Assembly (NCBI RefSeq): GCF_009604455.1
Contig: NZ_WEGL01000002.1
Span: 1,300,827 to 1,364,826 of the forward strand
Length of the DNA: 64,000 bases
Reading direction: 5' to 3'
Source: Streptomyces sp. RB17
GTDB lineage: Bacteria > Actinomycetota > Actinomycetes > Streptomycetales > Streptomycetaceae
The position numbers and the translations under genes were made by a program. Position 1 is the first letter of the stretch, and every line of letters begins with the position of its first letter. This document shows, in pieces, positions 26,137 to 34,649 of the stretch. Under the pieces are notes generated by a model. It was given only the letters and a program-made list of their open reading frames with translations. It was not told the origin of the DNA and ran no database searches.

Positions 26137-27402
26137 TCAGTGCGGTCGGGTCGCTCGGGCCAGGCGGACGACGACGATGGCGATGTCGTCGGAGGCGCCG
26201 CTGGCGAGGCCCAGGCGGGCGAGGAGGGCGTCGGCGAGGTGTTCCGCGCCGAATTCGGTGCAGGTGGCGAGCGTGGAGGTCAGGCGGGTCAGGCCGGTGT
26301 CGATGTCCTCACCGCGGCGTTCGATCAGGCCGTCGGTGTAGAGGATGAGGGTGTCGCCGGGAGTGTAGGTCGCGTTCGCCTGGGGGCGGGGGATGTGTTC
26401 GGGGCGCGCGCCCAGCGGTGGGTCGGTGGCCTGGTCGAGCAGCTCGCAGGTGCCGTCCGGGTGCAGTAGGACGGGCGGGGGATGGCCGGCGCTGCTGTAG
26501 ATGAGCAGTTGGCTGTGGCAGTCGACGAGGACCTGGACGGCGGTGGCGGCCAGTGCTCCCTCGACCGAGCGGGCGTACATCCCCAGGACCTCCAGTGCCT
26601 GGGCGGGGCCGTGGACGGTGCGGGTGGCGGCGCTCAGCGCGCTGCGGAGCCTGCCCATGACGGTGGCGGCCATCAGCCCGTGGCCGACCACGTCGCCGAC
26701 GGTGACGGTGAAGCGGTCCGCGGGCAGGTCGACCGCGTCGTACCAGTCGCCGCACACGTTCAGTGAACCGGTCGCGGGCAGGTAGCGCACGGCGATATCC
26801 GGGTGGCGGGCCAGGTCCGGGGAGTGGAGCATGGCTTCTTGCAGGGCGACGGCGATGCGCCGTTCACGGGTGTGGGCTTGCCGCAGTTCCTCGTTCAGCT
26901 GTTGCAGTTGGCGGGCCCGGGCGTACAGCTCGGCTTCCATGGCCGCTTCCCGGCCGGGGCTGACCGAGGGCAGGTGCGCGGTGCGGCGAGCGTGGACGAC
27001 GTCGGTCATGTCCTCGGACCGGTGGATGATCCAGGCGACCATTCCGTCCGGGCCCAGGACGGGCACGTTGATCGCGGTCCACCACCGCTCCTTGAACGCC
27101 TCGGGGTTGCCGGGGACCGGGATGTCGTACTTCTGCAACGCCATGTGATCGGTCTGGCCGGAGGCCAGGACACGGTGCAGCGAGGCTTGCAGCGTTGCCA
27201 CCCCGTCGGCCTCCGGGTCGGCGGGGTTGTCCGGGAAGGCGTCGAAGAGGTACTGCCCGAGCAGCTCGGCCCGGTTCCGTCCGGTCACCTCGCAGAAGGC
27301 CGGGTTGGCATCGGCGATCACCAGGTCCGTGCCGAGCACCAGGCACGGGCTCGGAAGGGCTGCGAACACCCCTGGGTAGTCGATCTTCCGCGTCACACGC
27401 AT
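26137..27402 (-). CDS. PAS domain - PP2C (SpoIIE-type) serine/threonine phosphatase
   Basis: The product is 421 residues. Residues about 8-130 are a PAS domain (LVIADANPAFCEVTGRNRAEL, then FKERWWTAINVPVLGPDG). A coiled-coil-like linker (REAAMEAELYARARQLQQLNEEL) leads to the SpoIIE-type phosphatase domain from about 205: CGDWYDAVDLP, VGDVVGHGLMAATVMGRLR, SSAGHPPPVLL, ILYTDGLIERRG and GASDDIAIVVVR carry the acidic metal ligands. Such proteins dephosphorylate anti-sigma-factor antagonists in response to a small-molecule, redox or light signal sensed by PAS. No anti-sigma or antagonist gene is adjacent. Confidence 0.92.
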   Translation of the reverse strand: MRVTRKIDYPGVFAALPSPCLVLGTDLVIADANPAFCEVTGRNRAELLGQYLFDAFPDNPADPEADGVATLQASLHRVLASGQTDHMALQKYDIPVPGNPEAFKERWWTAINVPVLGPDGMVAWIIHRSEDMTDVVHARRTAHLPSVSPGREAAMEAELYARARQLQQLNEELRQAHTRERRIAVALQEAMLHSPDLARHPDIAVRYLPATGSLNVCGDWYDAVDLPADRFTVTVGDVVGHGLMAATVMGRLRSALSAATRTVHGPAQALEVLGMYARSVEGALAATAVQVLVDCHSQLLIYSSAGHPPPVLLHPDGTCELLDQATDPPLGARPEHIPRPQANATYTPGDTLILYTDGLIERRGEDIDTGLTRLTSTLATCTEFGAEHLADALLARLGLASGASDDIAIVVVRLARATRPH

Positions 27403-27932
27403 TCCCTGCCAGTCGCTCGCTCTTCAATCTACGAAAGATCCAGCTCCCGCGCCCGCCGAGCTCACTCGTGGGCGGCGGGTGGCAGCGGCGTACGCTCACC
27501 AGGCGTATGTCATGATCGGGACCCGCCTGGTTGTGTGGTGTCCTGACCCGGCCCGCTGGTTTCGGTGCTGCGTGGACGGACCAGTCGGTCGGCCGACAGA
27601 TCCAGTCCTGTGGCGTACACCGCTGCCCGCGGCGGTGTCGTTGGGCGGGGCGGTGCCGGCGTCGTGGGACGCGGCTTACGTATGGCCAGGCGGTGCGGCG
27701 GTCCGTTGTGGGCCGGACAGCTGCGCAGCGCGCCGATGAGGCGGATCGACATCGTCACCGAGTCGTGCGCCTGACCAGCACAACTCGCTCCCGGTGCCGG
27801 ACTGGGACCTGCCCGTGCTGTGACCAGCCATGGGCCCGGCCGTAATCCGCTTGACCTGGCCACGGGGCAACGCTGCACTGTGGCGGGACACCACGAGTCG
27901 TGGTGCCGATATCCGGGGAGGCAGTGGTAGCA
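27403..27932. other. Intergenic 0.5 kb between divergent genes
   Basis: It contains upstream regions of the PAS-phosphatase and the acetyltransferase genes. No gene or known repeat was recognised. Confidence 0.45.
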
Positions 27933-29162
27933 ATGGAGATACGTCCCACGACCGACGACGACCTCGGCGTCTTCGTCGACACGCTCCATGCCGCGTTCGG
28001 GCGCTTCCCGGAAACCCCGACGGAGGACGGCGGGGTCTGGTGGTCGGCGCTCGAAATGGACCGCAACCTGTTCGCCATGACGGCGGGCGGGCGGCCCGTC
28101 GGCACCGCAGGTGCGTACTCCTTCGAACTGACCCTGCCCGGTGAGATCCTCGTCCCGGCCAGCGGCGTGACCGCCGTCGGCGTCCTGCCCTCGCACCGAC
28201 GCCAGGGCGTACTCAGCTCGATGATGCGGCATCAGCTCACCGAGCTGCGGGACCGCGGGGAGTTCCTCTCCGTACTGCTGGCCTCCGAGGCCCTGATCTA
28301 CCGCAGGTTCGGCTACGGCCCGGCGACCTACACGCAGCGGCTGACGGTGCCGCGCCACCGGGCCGCCCTCGCTCTCCCGCGGGCGCGAGGAACGGACGAC
28401 GCCCCAGTGAGCGGCTCGGACACCGGCACGATCGAGCTGTTGCGACGTGCCGAGTGCGGCAAGATCCTGGAAGAGGTCTACGACCGGTACCGCCGTACAC
28501 AGCCCGGCGCACTGTCCCGGCCGCACCGCTGGTGGGCATCGGGCGCGGGGCAGCCCCCGGTCGCTCCGGCGCCGCGCTACGTCGCCGTGCACCGTGACGC
28601 CGACGGCGTCCCGGACGGGTACGCCAGTTATGCGGTCGACGGCGACACCTTGACGGTCGACGAGACCGTCGTCACCGATGACGCCGTCTTCACGGCCCTG
28701 GCCCGGTTCGTGCTCGGACATGACCTGGTCACTCAGGTCGTGTTCAAGCACTTCCCGCCCGAGCACCCGCTTCGCTGGCAGTTTGCGGACTTCCGCGCCG
28801 GCCAGGTGAGCGGCGATACCGACTGGCTCTGGGTACGGCTGCTGGACGTGCCGCGTGCGCTCACCGCGCGCGGCTGGTTCATGGACGGCGAGCTCGTCCT
28901 CGACGTCGACGACCCGTTCCTCGGCGAGCAGGGCCGCTACCTGCTGACCGTCCGGGACAGCAAGGCAGACTGCGTCGCGACGGACCGGGAGCCCGACCTG
29001 TCCCTGGACGTGAGCGACCTGGGCTCGGTCTACCTCGGCGGCACCGCCCCGAGCACGCTCGTGCGTGCCGGACGCATACGGGCCCACCGCCCGGGCGCGG
29101 CCAACCTCGCCGACGCGCTCTTCCGCGCCGAGCGCCCCCCGCACTGCCTGCACTGGTTCTGA
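27933..29162 (+). CDS. Eis-like GNAT N-acetyltransferase
   Basis: From the ATG at 27933 (GGGGAGG some distance upstream) the product is 409 residues, the normal length of Eis proteins. The first GNAT domain has VTAVGVLPSHRRQGVLSSMM, the acetyl-CoA pyrophosphate loop, and EALIYRRFGYGPAT, a hallmark of the Eis group. The second GNAT-like region and the C-terminal sterol-carrier-like domain (YLGGTAPSTLVRAGRI..., DALFRAERPPHCLHWF) follow; the free C-terminal Phe acts as the base in Eis. Known Eis enzymes acetylate several amines of aminoglycosides. The native substrate is uncertain. Confidence 0.9.
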   Translation: MEIRPTTDDDLGVFVDTLHAAFGRFPETPTEDGGVWWSALEMDRNLFAMTAGGRPVGTAGAYSFELTLPGEILVPASGVTAVGVLPSHRRQGVLSSMMRHQLTELRDRGEFLSVLLASEALIYRRFGYGPATYTQRLTVPRHRAALALPRARGTDDAPVSGSDTGTIELLRRAECGKILEEVYDRYRRTQPGALSRPHRWWASGAGQPPVAPAPRYVAVHRDADGVPDGYASYAVDGDTLTVDETVVTDDAVFTALARFVLGHDLVTQVVFKHFPPEHPLRWQFADFRAGQVSGDTDWLWVRLLDVPRALTARGWFMDGELVLDVDDPFLGEQGRYLLTVRDSKADCVATDREPDLSLDVSDLGSVYLGGTAPSTLVRAGRIRAHRPGAANLADALFRAERPPHCLHWF

Positions 29163-29289
29163 GCGCGCGCTCGCCGAGCCTGGGGCGAGGACGTGTTTTG
29201 GCGATCCGCCCTCGACGTGGCGTGACGCTTCGGCCGGAGCCAAATCCAGATGTGGGCACCATCGAGGCTTCCGGGCGCGGGGGAGTGGG

Positions 29290-29646
29290 TCAGGACGACA
29301 GCGTGATCAGTCGGGTGTTGTCCCGGGTGTCGACGCAGGCTTGGTAGGGGTTGGGGTCGCCTTGGCGTTCCTGGCATTTCCAGGTGCTTCCTGCGGCGCG
29401 CACGTCGACGGTGGCGCTCGACGCGTTGTACGAGCTCTTGGTGTAGGCGGCTGCCACCTGCAGGGCAGCGGCACAGGGCACATCCTGGGTGGTATACACC
29501 GCGAGTCCGGAGGCCTTGTCGGTTCCGCAGTATGCGCTGGGTTTGTGATCGTGCGTTCCGGAGCCGGCAAAGGCCTCGGCCGGTACTGAAAGGCACAACG
29601 CGGCGGCCACCAGGCCGGCGACCGTGCCCTTCCTGTTCGCATGCAT
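29290..29646 (-). CDS. Small secreted hypothetical protein, 118 aa
   Basis: A good ribosome binding site (GGAGGGGAAG) precedes the ATG at 29646. Residues 1-27 are a signal peptide ending in AFAG. The mature protein is about 90 residues with four Cys (YCGT, PCAAAL, KCQER, ACVDT), which fits two disulfides. No family recognised. Confidence 0.7.
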   Translation of the reverse strand: MHANRKGTVAGLVAAALCLSVPAEAFAGSGTHDHKPSAYCGTDKASGLAVYTTQDVPCAAALQVAAAYTKSSYNASSATVDVRAAGSTWKCQERQGDPNPYQACVDTRDNTRLITLSS

Positions 29647-30097
29647 CGATCGCTTCCCCTCCCTGCACGGGAGCCCCGGTCACCGCGCCGAGTACCCAGG
29701 ACTCCCTCCATGCACACTGGTTTCACGTCCGCGTCCGTGTCCTGGACGCTCGTGGAGGAGCCGTCCGGGGTCGGGTTGGGACGGGGCCGACGGTGGGGCG
29801 TCGTCGGGGTTTGGGTTCGGATCGGGTGGACGGTGGGCGGGCGGGTCTCCGCGGGGCCCGGGCGCCGTCTTCCACTTGCAGACGATCACGACCTCGTAGT
29901 GGTCCCAAGACCTTGCGTACTGAGGCCAGGGAGCCGCCGCACAGCTTCTTCGTCTTACCCGGGTCGCGCCGCCCGAGCGGAGCGCCGGCGGTGACGGCCA
30001 TGGCTGGAGTGCCGTCGGCGGCGTGCCCGGACTGGACGAGGGCGGTGGCCGGGGTGTTCAGCGCCACCAGCGCACCCAGGGAGCTTGTCGCGCCCAG
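29647..30097. other. Intergenic region, possible gene remnant
   Basis: On the minus strand near 29.86-29.95 kb a frame reads PQYARSWDHYEVVIVCKWK, which looks like real protein, then turns into Pro-rich low-complexity sequence. No start or family was found, so only a remnant is suggested. Confidence 0.3.
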
Positions 30098-30730
30098 TCA
30101 GGTTGCGAACCGGCGGCCCGTGATGACCGCGGCGGCGACCATCAGGGAATAGCCGGTCAGCTCGCCCGCCGCGCAGATGACAACGGCATGCGTGTAGGAA
30201 GACTTGGTGCCCAGCAACGGCCCACCGATCCCGTCGGCGGTATAGACCATGGTGACGGGCGTTCCATCAGGGTGCGGGCAGGCGCCGCCAGACGGCAGTT
30301 GATCGACATTGCCGTCGGGGTCCTGGACGTAGCACTGCATGTAGGTGCCGTGGCTGCCCTGCTGACGGTCCTGGTAGTCGATGGAGCCGACGCCCTCCCT
30401 GCCGAAGGCGACCAGTCTGGCGGGTGACGCGTAGAGGGCGCTTACGGCGAGCGCGATCGACGCCAACGTGTAGCAGACCTTGATCGGCTTGGGCACTGCG
30501 TTCCGGCGCAGGATGAGGCGCCGGACGATCAGGTGGTAGCTCAGGATGAGGGCGATGGCTCCGAGGATCCCGCCCAGGCCGGCGTCGAGAGCGCCCAGCA
30601 GCGAGGTGGTCGGGGCGGCCAGGAGCAAGACCAGGAGCCATCCGACGACCATGCGGCTCCGGGTCGGCACCGGCAGGTCACCCGCCTTGCCGCGATCCGT
30701 CGTTGCCACTCTCGCCTGCCCCTCGTCCAT
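30098..30730 (-). CDS. Membrane protein, 210 aa, unknown
   Basis: Hydrophobic segments are visible at about residues 27-45 (MVVGWLLVLLLAAPTTSLL), 50-66 (LGGILGAIALILSYHLI), 86-103 and 185-205. A polar extracytoplasmic-looking domain lies between segments three and four, with two Cys (MQCYV and GACPH) that may be bonded. No family recognised. It is a single gene. Confidence 0.7.
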   Translation of the reverse strand: MDEGQARVATTDRGKAGDLPVPTRSRMVVGWLLVLLLAAPTTSLLGALDAGLGGILGAIALILSYHLIVRRLILRRNAVPKPIKVCYTLASIALAVSALYASPARLVAFGREGVGSIDYQDRQQGSHGTYMQCYVQDPDGNVDQLPSGGACPHPDGTPVTMVYTADGIGGPLLGTKSSYTHAVVICAAGELTGYSLMVAAAVITGRRFAT

Positions 30731-31178
30731 ACCGGAGATCGGCGAAGACTCTAGCCCGCCCTCAGGAGGGGCTCGTCCAGTACGCCTCCGCCTGAGGGGC
30801 GTGACCCACCAGCTCCCGACCGATCAACCGTCTCGGGGAGACGAGCCGGACCTGTGATCGCTGTCCAGCACCGCTTGCAGAAGATCATGTGGTTGTCCAT
30901 ACCGAAGGCCAGATCGGCAGACTTACTCGATACGTCCTTGGCCACCGTGAAGTCGATCGGCACCTCCAGATGGCACCCCCGGTCGCCCTTGCCTCCCAGA
31001 ACGGGTCCTCGCGGAGGCCAGAGCAGACCCCACGATGCGGGAACATCGCCGTCCGCGGCGGCGCAGGGTGGTCCTACCGTCCGAAAGACAGAGAAATGCG
31101 CGACCGTCGACAGGACGCGGCTGGGCATGGGCCTCTACACGCACCAGCCTGAACTCCTGGCTCAAAAACACGTGTCGG
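30731..31178. other. Intergenic 0.45 kb, nothing recognised
   Basis: No gene supported on either strand. Confidence 0.4.
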
Positions 31179-32003
31179 CTACTCGGCGATGCCCCGGGTG
31201 AGCAGGACGATGGTGACGAAGGTGCGGTACAGGCGAACCGGGTCGTCGTCGCGGAGACGGATGGTGAGTTCGTCCTCGCGGACCACGCCGGTGATGAAGG
31301 TCGCCATCTCGGCCAGGTCGGCGTTGCGGAAACGGACGGTCAGGGTGGCGGGCAGGGCGATCGCGGGCAAGGGGGCGTCTGCCAGCTGCCGTACCGCGTC
31401 AGCGGCGCTCTGCGTGATCACCTCGCGGGCCTGCTCCGGGTGCAGGCTGTCCGCGGCGAAGCGGGAGACCGAGTGCTTCACCACGGCCGCACGGATGCCG
31501 GGACAGAACGACTCGGCCTGCGCGGCGGTGACGTCGTCGCCCGTGATCAGCACGACCGGAACCCGGTGTCCGAGCGCGACCAGGGCGTTGATCCCGGACT
31601 CCCCGGCCGGAATACCGTTCAGCCGGACCTCGGCGATCGCGCGCGGGTTGTAGGTGTGCGACAGCGCGGCCGGGGCGCCGGACATCGAACCGTGGTACGA
31701 GACGAAGAAGACCGCGTCGAACGACGTATCAAGTCCCTGCATCATGTACAGCGGCTTGTGTCGGCCGGACAGGTAACGGGCCCGGCGCGCCAGGCGGTCC
31801 GGCCGCAGGTTGGACATCGTCGAGTGCGAGTCGTTGACCAGGAACTCTCGTGCGCCGGCCGCCGCCGCGCCCTCGATCGCCGCGTTGACCTCCTGCAGCA
31901 GCAGCTCCCGGTAGTGGTCGTAGTCGGAGCCCGACGGCCGGCACTGGTCCCAGTCGACGACCCCCGCGGTGCCCTCCATGTCCGACGAGATGAAGACCTT
32001 CAT
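31179..32003 (-). CDS. M55-family D-aminopeptidase (DppA-like)
   Basis: The product is 274 residues, the normal length. It starts directly with the M55 signature KVFISSDMEGTAGVVDWDQC (Asp and Glu zinc ligands), and has NDSHSTMSNL, then VFFVSYHGSMSG with a further His ligand. The middle GINALVALGHRVPVVLITGDD is also conserved. DppA forms a self-compartmentalised decamer that cuts D-Ala-D-Ala and similar D-peptides, probably for nutrient use of wall fragments. Usual dipeptide transporter partners are absent. The start lies only 158 bp from the divergent tnpB gene, so its upstream control region has probably been altered by that element. Confidence 0.92.
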   Translation of the reverse strand: MKVFISSDMEGTAGVVDWDQCRPSGSDYDHYRELLLQEVNAAIEGAAAAGAREFLVNDSHSTMSNLRPDRLARRARYLSGRHKPLYMMQGLDTSFDAVFFVSYHGSMSGAPAALSHTYNPRAIAEVRLNGIPAGESGINALVALGHRVPVVLITGDDVTAAQAESFCPGIRAAVVKHSVSRFAADSLHPEQAREVITQSAADAVRQLADAPLPAIALPATLTVRFRNADLAEMATFITGVVREDELTIRLRDDDPVRLYRTFVTIVLLTRGIAE

Positions 32004-32022
32004 CAGAGTCCTCTCGGGATAC

Positions 32023-32098
32023 CCCCGCCTTTGGGCGGGGCAGGAACGAGACGCCTGCGGAGCAGGGCAAGGAGCGGGGTTTCGCCCGCAGGGCGAAA
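32023..32098 (+). repeat. Two hairpins upstream of tnpB (putative left-end structures)
   Basis: CCCCGCC at 32023-32029 pairs with GGCGGGG at 32034-32040. TTTCGCCC at 32080-32087 pairs with GGGCGAAA at 32091-32098. Subterminal hairpins of this sort mark IS200/IS605 ends, but I cannot fix the exact left boundary. Confidence 0.5.
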
Positions 32099-32161
32099 TA
32101 CCGTGCTCTGACCCGCAGGTTGGACCTTTACCTGTGGTCCGAATAGCTTGTGAGCGTGGCC

Positions 32162-33352
32162 ATGAACAACGTGAAGCGGGCGTTCAAGTACCGTTTCTGT
32201 CCGACCGATGCGCAGGCAGCCGAGCTGTCCCGCACGTTCGGCTGCGTTCGGAAGGTCTACAACCTGGCACTTGCCGCCCGTACGGAGGCGTGGACGCGGC
32301 AGGAGCGGGTGAACTACAACCAGACGTCGGCAATGCTGACGGCGTGGAAGAAGACCGAGGAACTGGCGTTCCTCAACGACGTCTCCTCGGTCCCGCTCCA
32401 GCAGTGCCTGCGCCATCTTCAGACGGCGTTCACCAACTTCTTCGGCAAGCGGGCCAAGTACCCGCGCTTCAAGTCCCGGAAGAAGTCCAGGAAGTCCGCC
32501 GAATACACCACCAGCGGTTTCCGCTTTTGTGACGGGCGCCTGACGCTGGCGAAGATGAGTGACTCGCTGGATATCGTGTGGTCGAGGCCGCTGCCTGAAG
32601 GGGCGAAGCCGTCCACGGTGACCGTCTCCCAGGACGCGGCGGGGCGCTGGTTCGTCTCCCTGCTGTGCGACGACCCCACCATCAAGCCGCTCCCGGACAC
32701 GGACGCGGCGGTCGGCGTGGATGTCGGCCTGGATCACCTGCTGACCCTCTCCACCGGAGAGAAGATCGCCAACCCCCGGCACGAGCGCCGCGACCGCGTG
32801 GCGCTGGCCAAGGCCCAGCGGAGGCTGGCGAAGAAGGCCAAGGGCGACGGAGCCAACCGGTGCAAGGCCCGGCGCAAGGTCGCCAAGGTCTACGCACGGA
32901 TCGCCGACCGGCGCCGTGACCACCTGCACAAGCTGACCACCCGACTCGTTCGTGAAAACCAAACGATCGTGATCGAGGACCTGACCGTACGCAACATGGT
33001 CAAGAACCGGAGCCTGGCCCGCGCCATCTCGGACGCGGCCTGGTCGGAATTCCGGAGCCTGCTGGAGTACAAAGCCCAGTGGTACGGGCGGGAAGTGATC
33101 GCGGTCGACCGCTTCTTCCCCTCGTCCAGGCTGTGCTCCACCTGCGGCACCTTGCAGGACAAGATGCCGCTGCACGTCCGTACCTGGACATGCGACTGCG
33201 GAACGACCCACGACAGGGACGTGAACGCAGCACGCAACCTGCTGGCCGCCGGACGGGCGGTTTCGGCCTGCGGAGCTGGTGTAAGACCTCAACGGAGTTC
33301 TCCGGACGGGCAGTCGGCGATGAAACAGGAAGTCTCACGGTGCGAGATGTAA
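32162..33352 (+). CDS. tnpB: TnpB, RNA-guided nuclease of an IS200/IS605 (IS1341-type) element
   Basis: The product is 396 residues. The N-terminal part VKRAFKYRFCPTDAQAAEL, then FGCVRKVYNLAL, is the OrfB helix-turn-helix start. The RuvC-like triad looks complete: Asp187 in VGVDVGLD, Glu272 in VIEDLTV, and Asp353 in HDRDVNAARN. A zinc ribbon lies between, with CSTC and CDC; the second pair is CxC rather than CxxC. No tnpA (Y1 transposase) is present, so it is a solitary tnpB element, mobile only in trans. TnpB proteins use an RNA from the right end to cleave DNA next to a short motif and help keep the element at its site. A GTG at 32150 is an alternative start. It looks intact, unlike all other transposases in the window. 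Confidence 0.92.
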   Translation: MNNVKRAFKYRFCPTDAQAAELSRTFGCVRKVYNLALAARTEAWTRQERVNYNQTSAMLTAWKKTEELAFLNDVSSVPLQQCLRHLQTAFTNFFGKRAKYPRFKSRKKSRKSAEYTTSGFRFCDGRLTLAKMSDSLDIVWSRPLPEGAKPSTVTVSQDAAGRWFVSLLCDDPTIKPLPDTDAAVGVDVGLDHLLTLSTGEKIANPRHERRDRVALAKAQRRLAKKAKGDGANRCKARRKVAKVYARIADRRRDHLHKLTTRLVRENQTIVIEDLTVRNMVKNRSLARAISDAAWSEFRSLLEYKAQWYGREVIAVDRFFPSSRLCSTCGTLQDKMPLHVRTWTCDCGTTHDRDVNAARNLLAAGRAVSACGAGVRPQRSSPDGQSAMKQEVSRCEM

Positions 33353-33400
33353 GAACCCCTCCCTTCAGAGAGGCGAGCGTCAACCCTGCACTCCCCTCAC
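33290..33400 (+). ncRNA. Putative reRNA/omegaRNA and right end of the tnpB element
   Basis: The end of tnpB runs into a right-end structure: CCCCTCC and GAGAGGCG arms around TTCA at about 33355-33376, then GCGTCAA ending at 33383. In known elements the guide RNA covers this region and its guide part is the host DNA just outside the right end, here starting at about 33384 (CCCTGCACTCCCCTCACG). This is by analogy; the boundary may be off by a few bases. Confidence 0.5.
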
Positions 33401-33859
33401 GGGCCGGGCGGCGGCCAGTGATCCAGGCGTTCGGGGCCGGATGGTCGTCCGTGGCCGGACAGGGCGGCCTGGCAGGCCGGATCGATGTGCTTCGGCCAAC
33501 GCCCTTTGGACTTCCTGTCCTTCGACCCGCCGTGGTCCCCGCTCGTCAGCTCGACGCGCTTGGACGAACGAACCGTCCCGACGCTGCTGCTGAGCTTACG
33601 ACCAAGGTGCGGGAGGCCAAGCCGGTGGCGGGTGTAGTGCCGGTTGGGGAACCGGTTGGTGAATACGGCTTGGGTGGGTGCGGTGACCGAGACGGTGATG
33701 CAGGCGTTGGCCACCAAGGGCGCGACATGCGGGTGCTGTCCCACCTGGTCACTCATTCGCTCACTTCCCTTGCCCGGACCGCCTCTGGTGGACCGTGCGA
33801 ACCGTATGCCGCGTGGGGCGGCAGACGGTCGAGTGCTGGCCTTCCCTTACCGGAGCGGG

Positions 33860-34230
33860 CAGGCCTTGTGGCCGGTGCTCTGCCGGCCGAGCGGGCCCGG
33901 CCGGCAGCCCGTGCGGCGCCACCGGGCCGCAGCCGCCGCCTGCCTCGCCCTCGCGAGCTTCCCGGTGACCTTCCTCGACGCGCCCCTCGCGGTTGGCGCC
34001 ACCCTCGCCCTGCACGGACCCGCTGTCCCGGTCCTATTGATCCTCGCCTCCGTCCTCACAGGGTCGTCGGTGCCGCGCGCCGTCCTCACCCAGGCGTTCA
34101 CCTCGGGCACCTCCGCAGCCACGGCAGGATCAGCGGGGCCGTGGCGGTCGCGGGGCGATTGGTGGACGCGGACGGTGTGCACATCGGTTTCGACGTGGGG
34201 GCGGGGGCGGCGGTGGTGATGCGGTCCTGG
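33860..34230 (+). pseudogene. MFS transporter, C-terminal fragment, frameshifted
   Basis: Two frames join to an MFS C-terminal half: ACLALASFPVTFLDAPLAVG, VLLILASVLTGSSVPRAVLT, QAFTSGTSAATAGS, then after a shift near 34130 AVAVAGRLVDADGVHIGF and DVGAGAAVVM. The QAFTW-type motif and final helices are typical of actinobacterial MFS exporters. The first two thirds are missing. Confidence 0.6.
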
Positions 34231-34309
34231 CGTTCGGCGGTCTGCGGGACTCATCACCGGACGTGCCGAAGCCGTCCGCGCTCGCGGAAACCACGGCGCC
34301 GAACCCGCC

Positions 34310-34600
34310 GGCCACACTGGACCTGGGTGGTCTGGCGGGACGTGCCGGAGCGGTACGGACCGTGTGCCGGGTGCCCCGCATCGGCCCGGGTCGACGCACT
34401 ATCCGAGCCGGGCGTTCCCACGCCGCGGGTGGTCGGCGTCGATGAGCACGCCACTCGCAAGGGCTGCCGCCACGGCACCGTCCTGGAAGGTGTCGAATCC
34501 GGCCGTCCGCCCGATCCGCTTCCGGACCGGGAAGCGTCCAGCCTGGCCGCTTGGCCGGCCCATCGACCTGGCATCGAAGTTGTTGAAGTGGACGCTGTCC
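34310..34600 (+). pseudogene. ISL3-family transposase fragment
   Basis: LGGLAGRAGA, then VPTPRVVGVDEHATRKGCRH, GTVLEGVESGRPPDPLPDRE and SLAAWPAHRPGIEVV follow the centre of ISL3 transposases, including the first catalytic Asp in GVDE. Both ends are missing, and the N-terminal piece is in another frame. Confidence 0.7.
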
Positions 34601-34649
34601 GTCATCACGGGAACGGACATTCATGCCGCTTGCGTTGTGGCTGAGTTCT

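Noticed and set aside
27510..29243. 577-codon leftward frame across the Eis-like gene
   Set aside because: Antisense shadow of a well-supported acetyltransferase; no recognisable domain.
33079..34644. 521-codon rightward frame after tnpB
   Set aside because: It crosses the tnpB 3' end, an MFS relic and an ISL3 relic in mixed frames. Only short pieces of it match real proteins.
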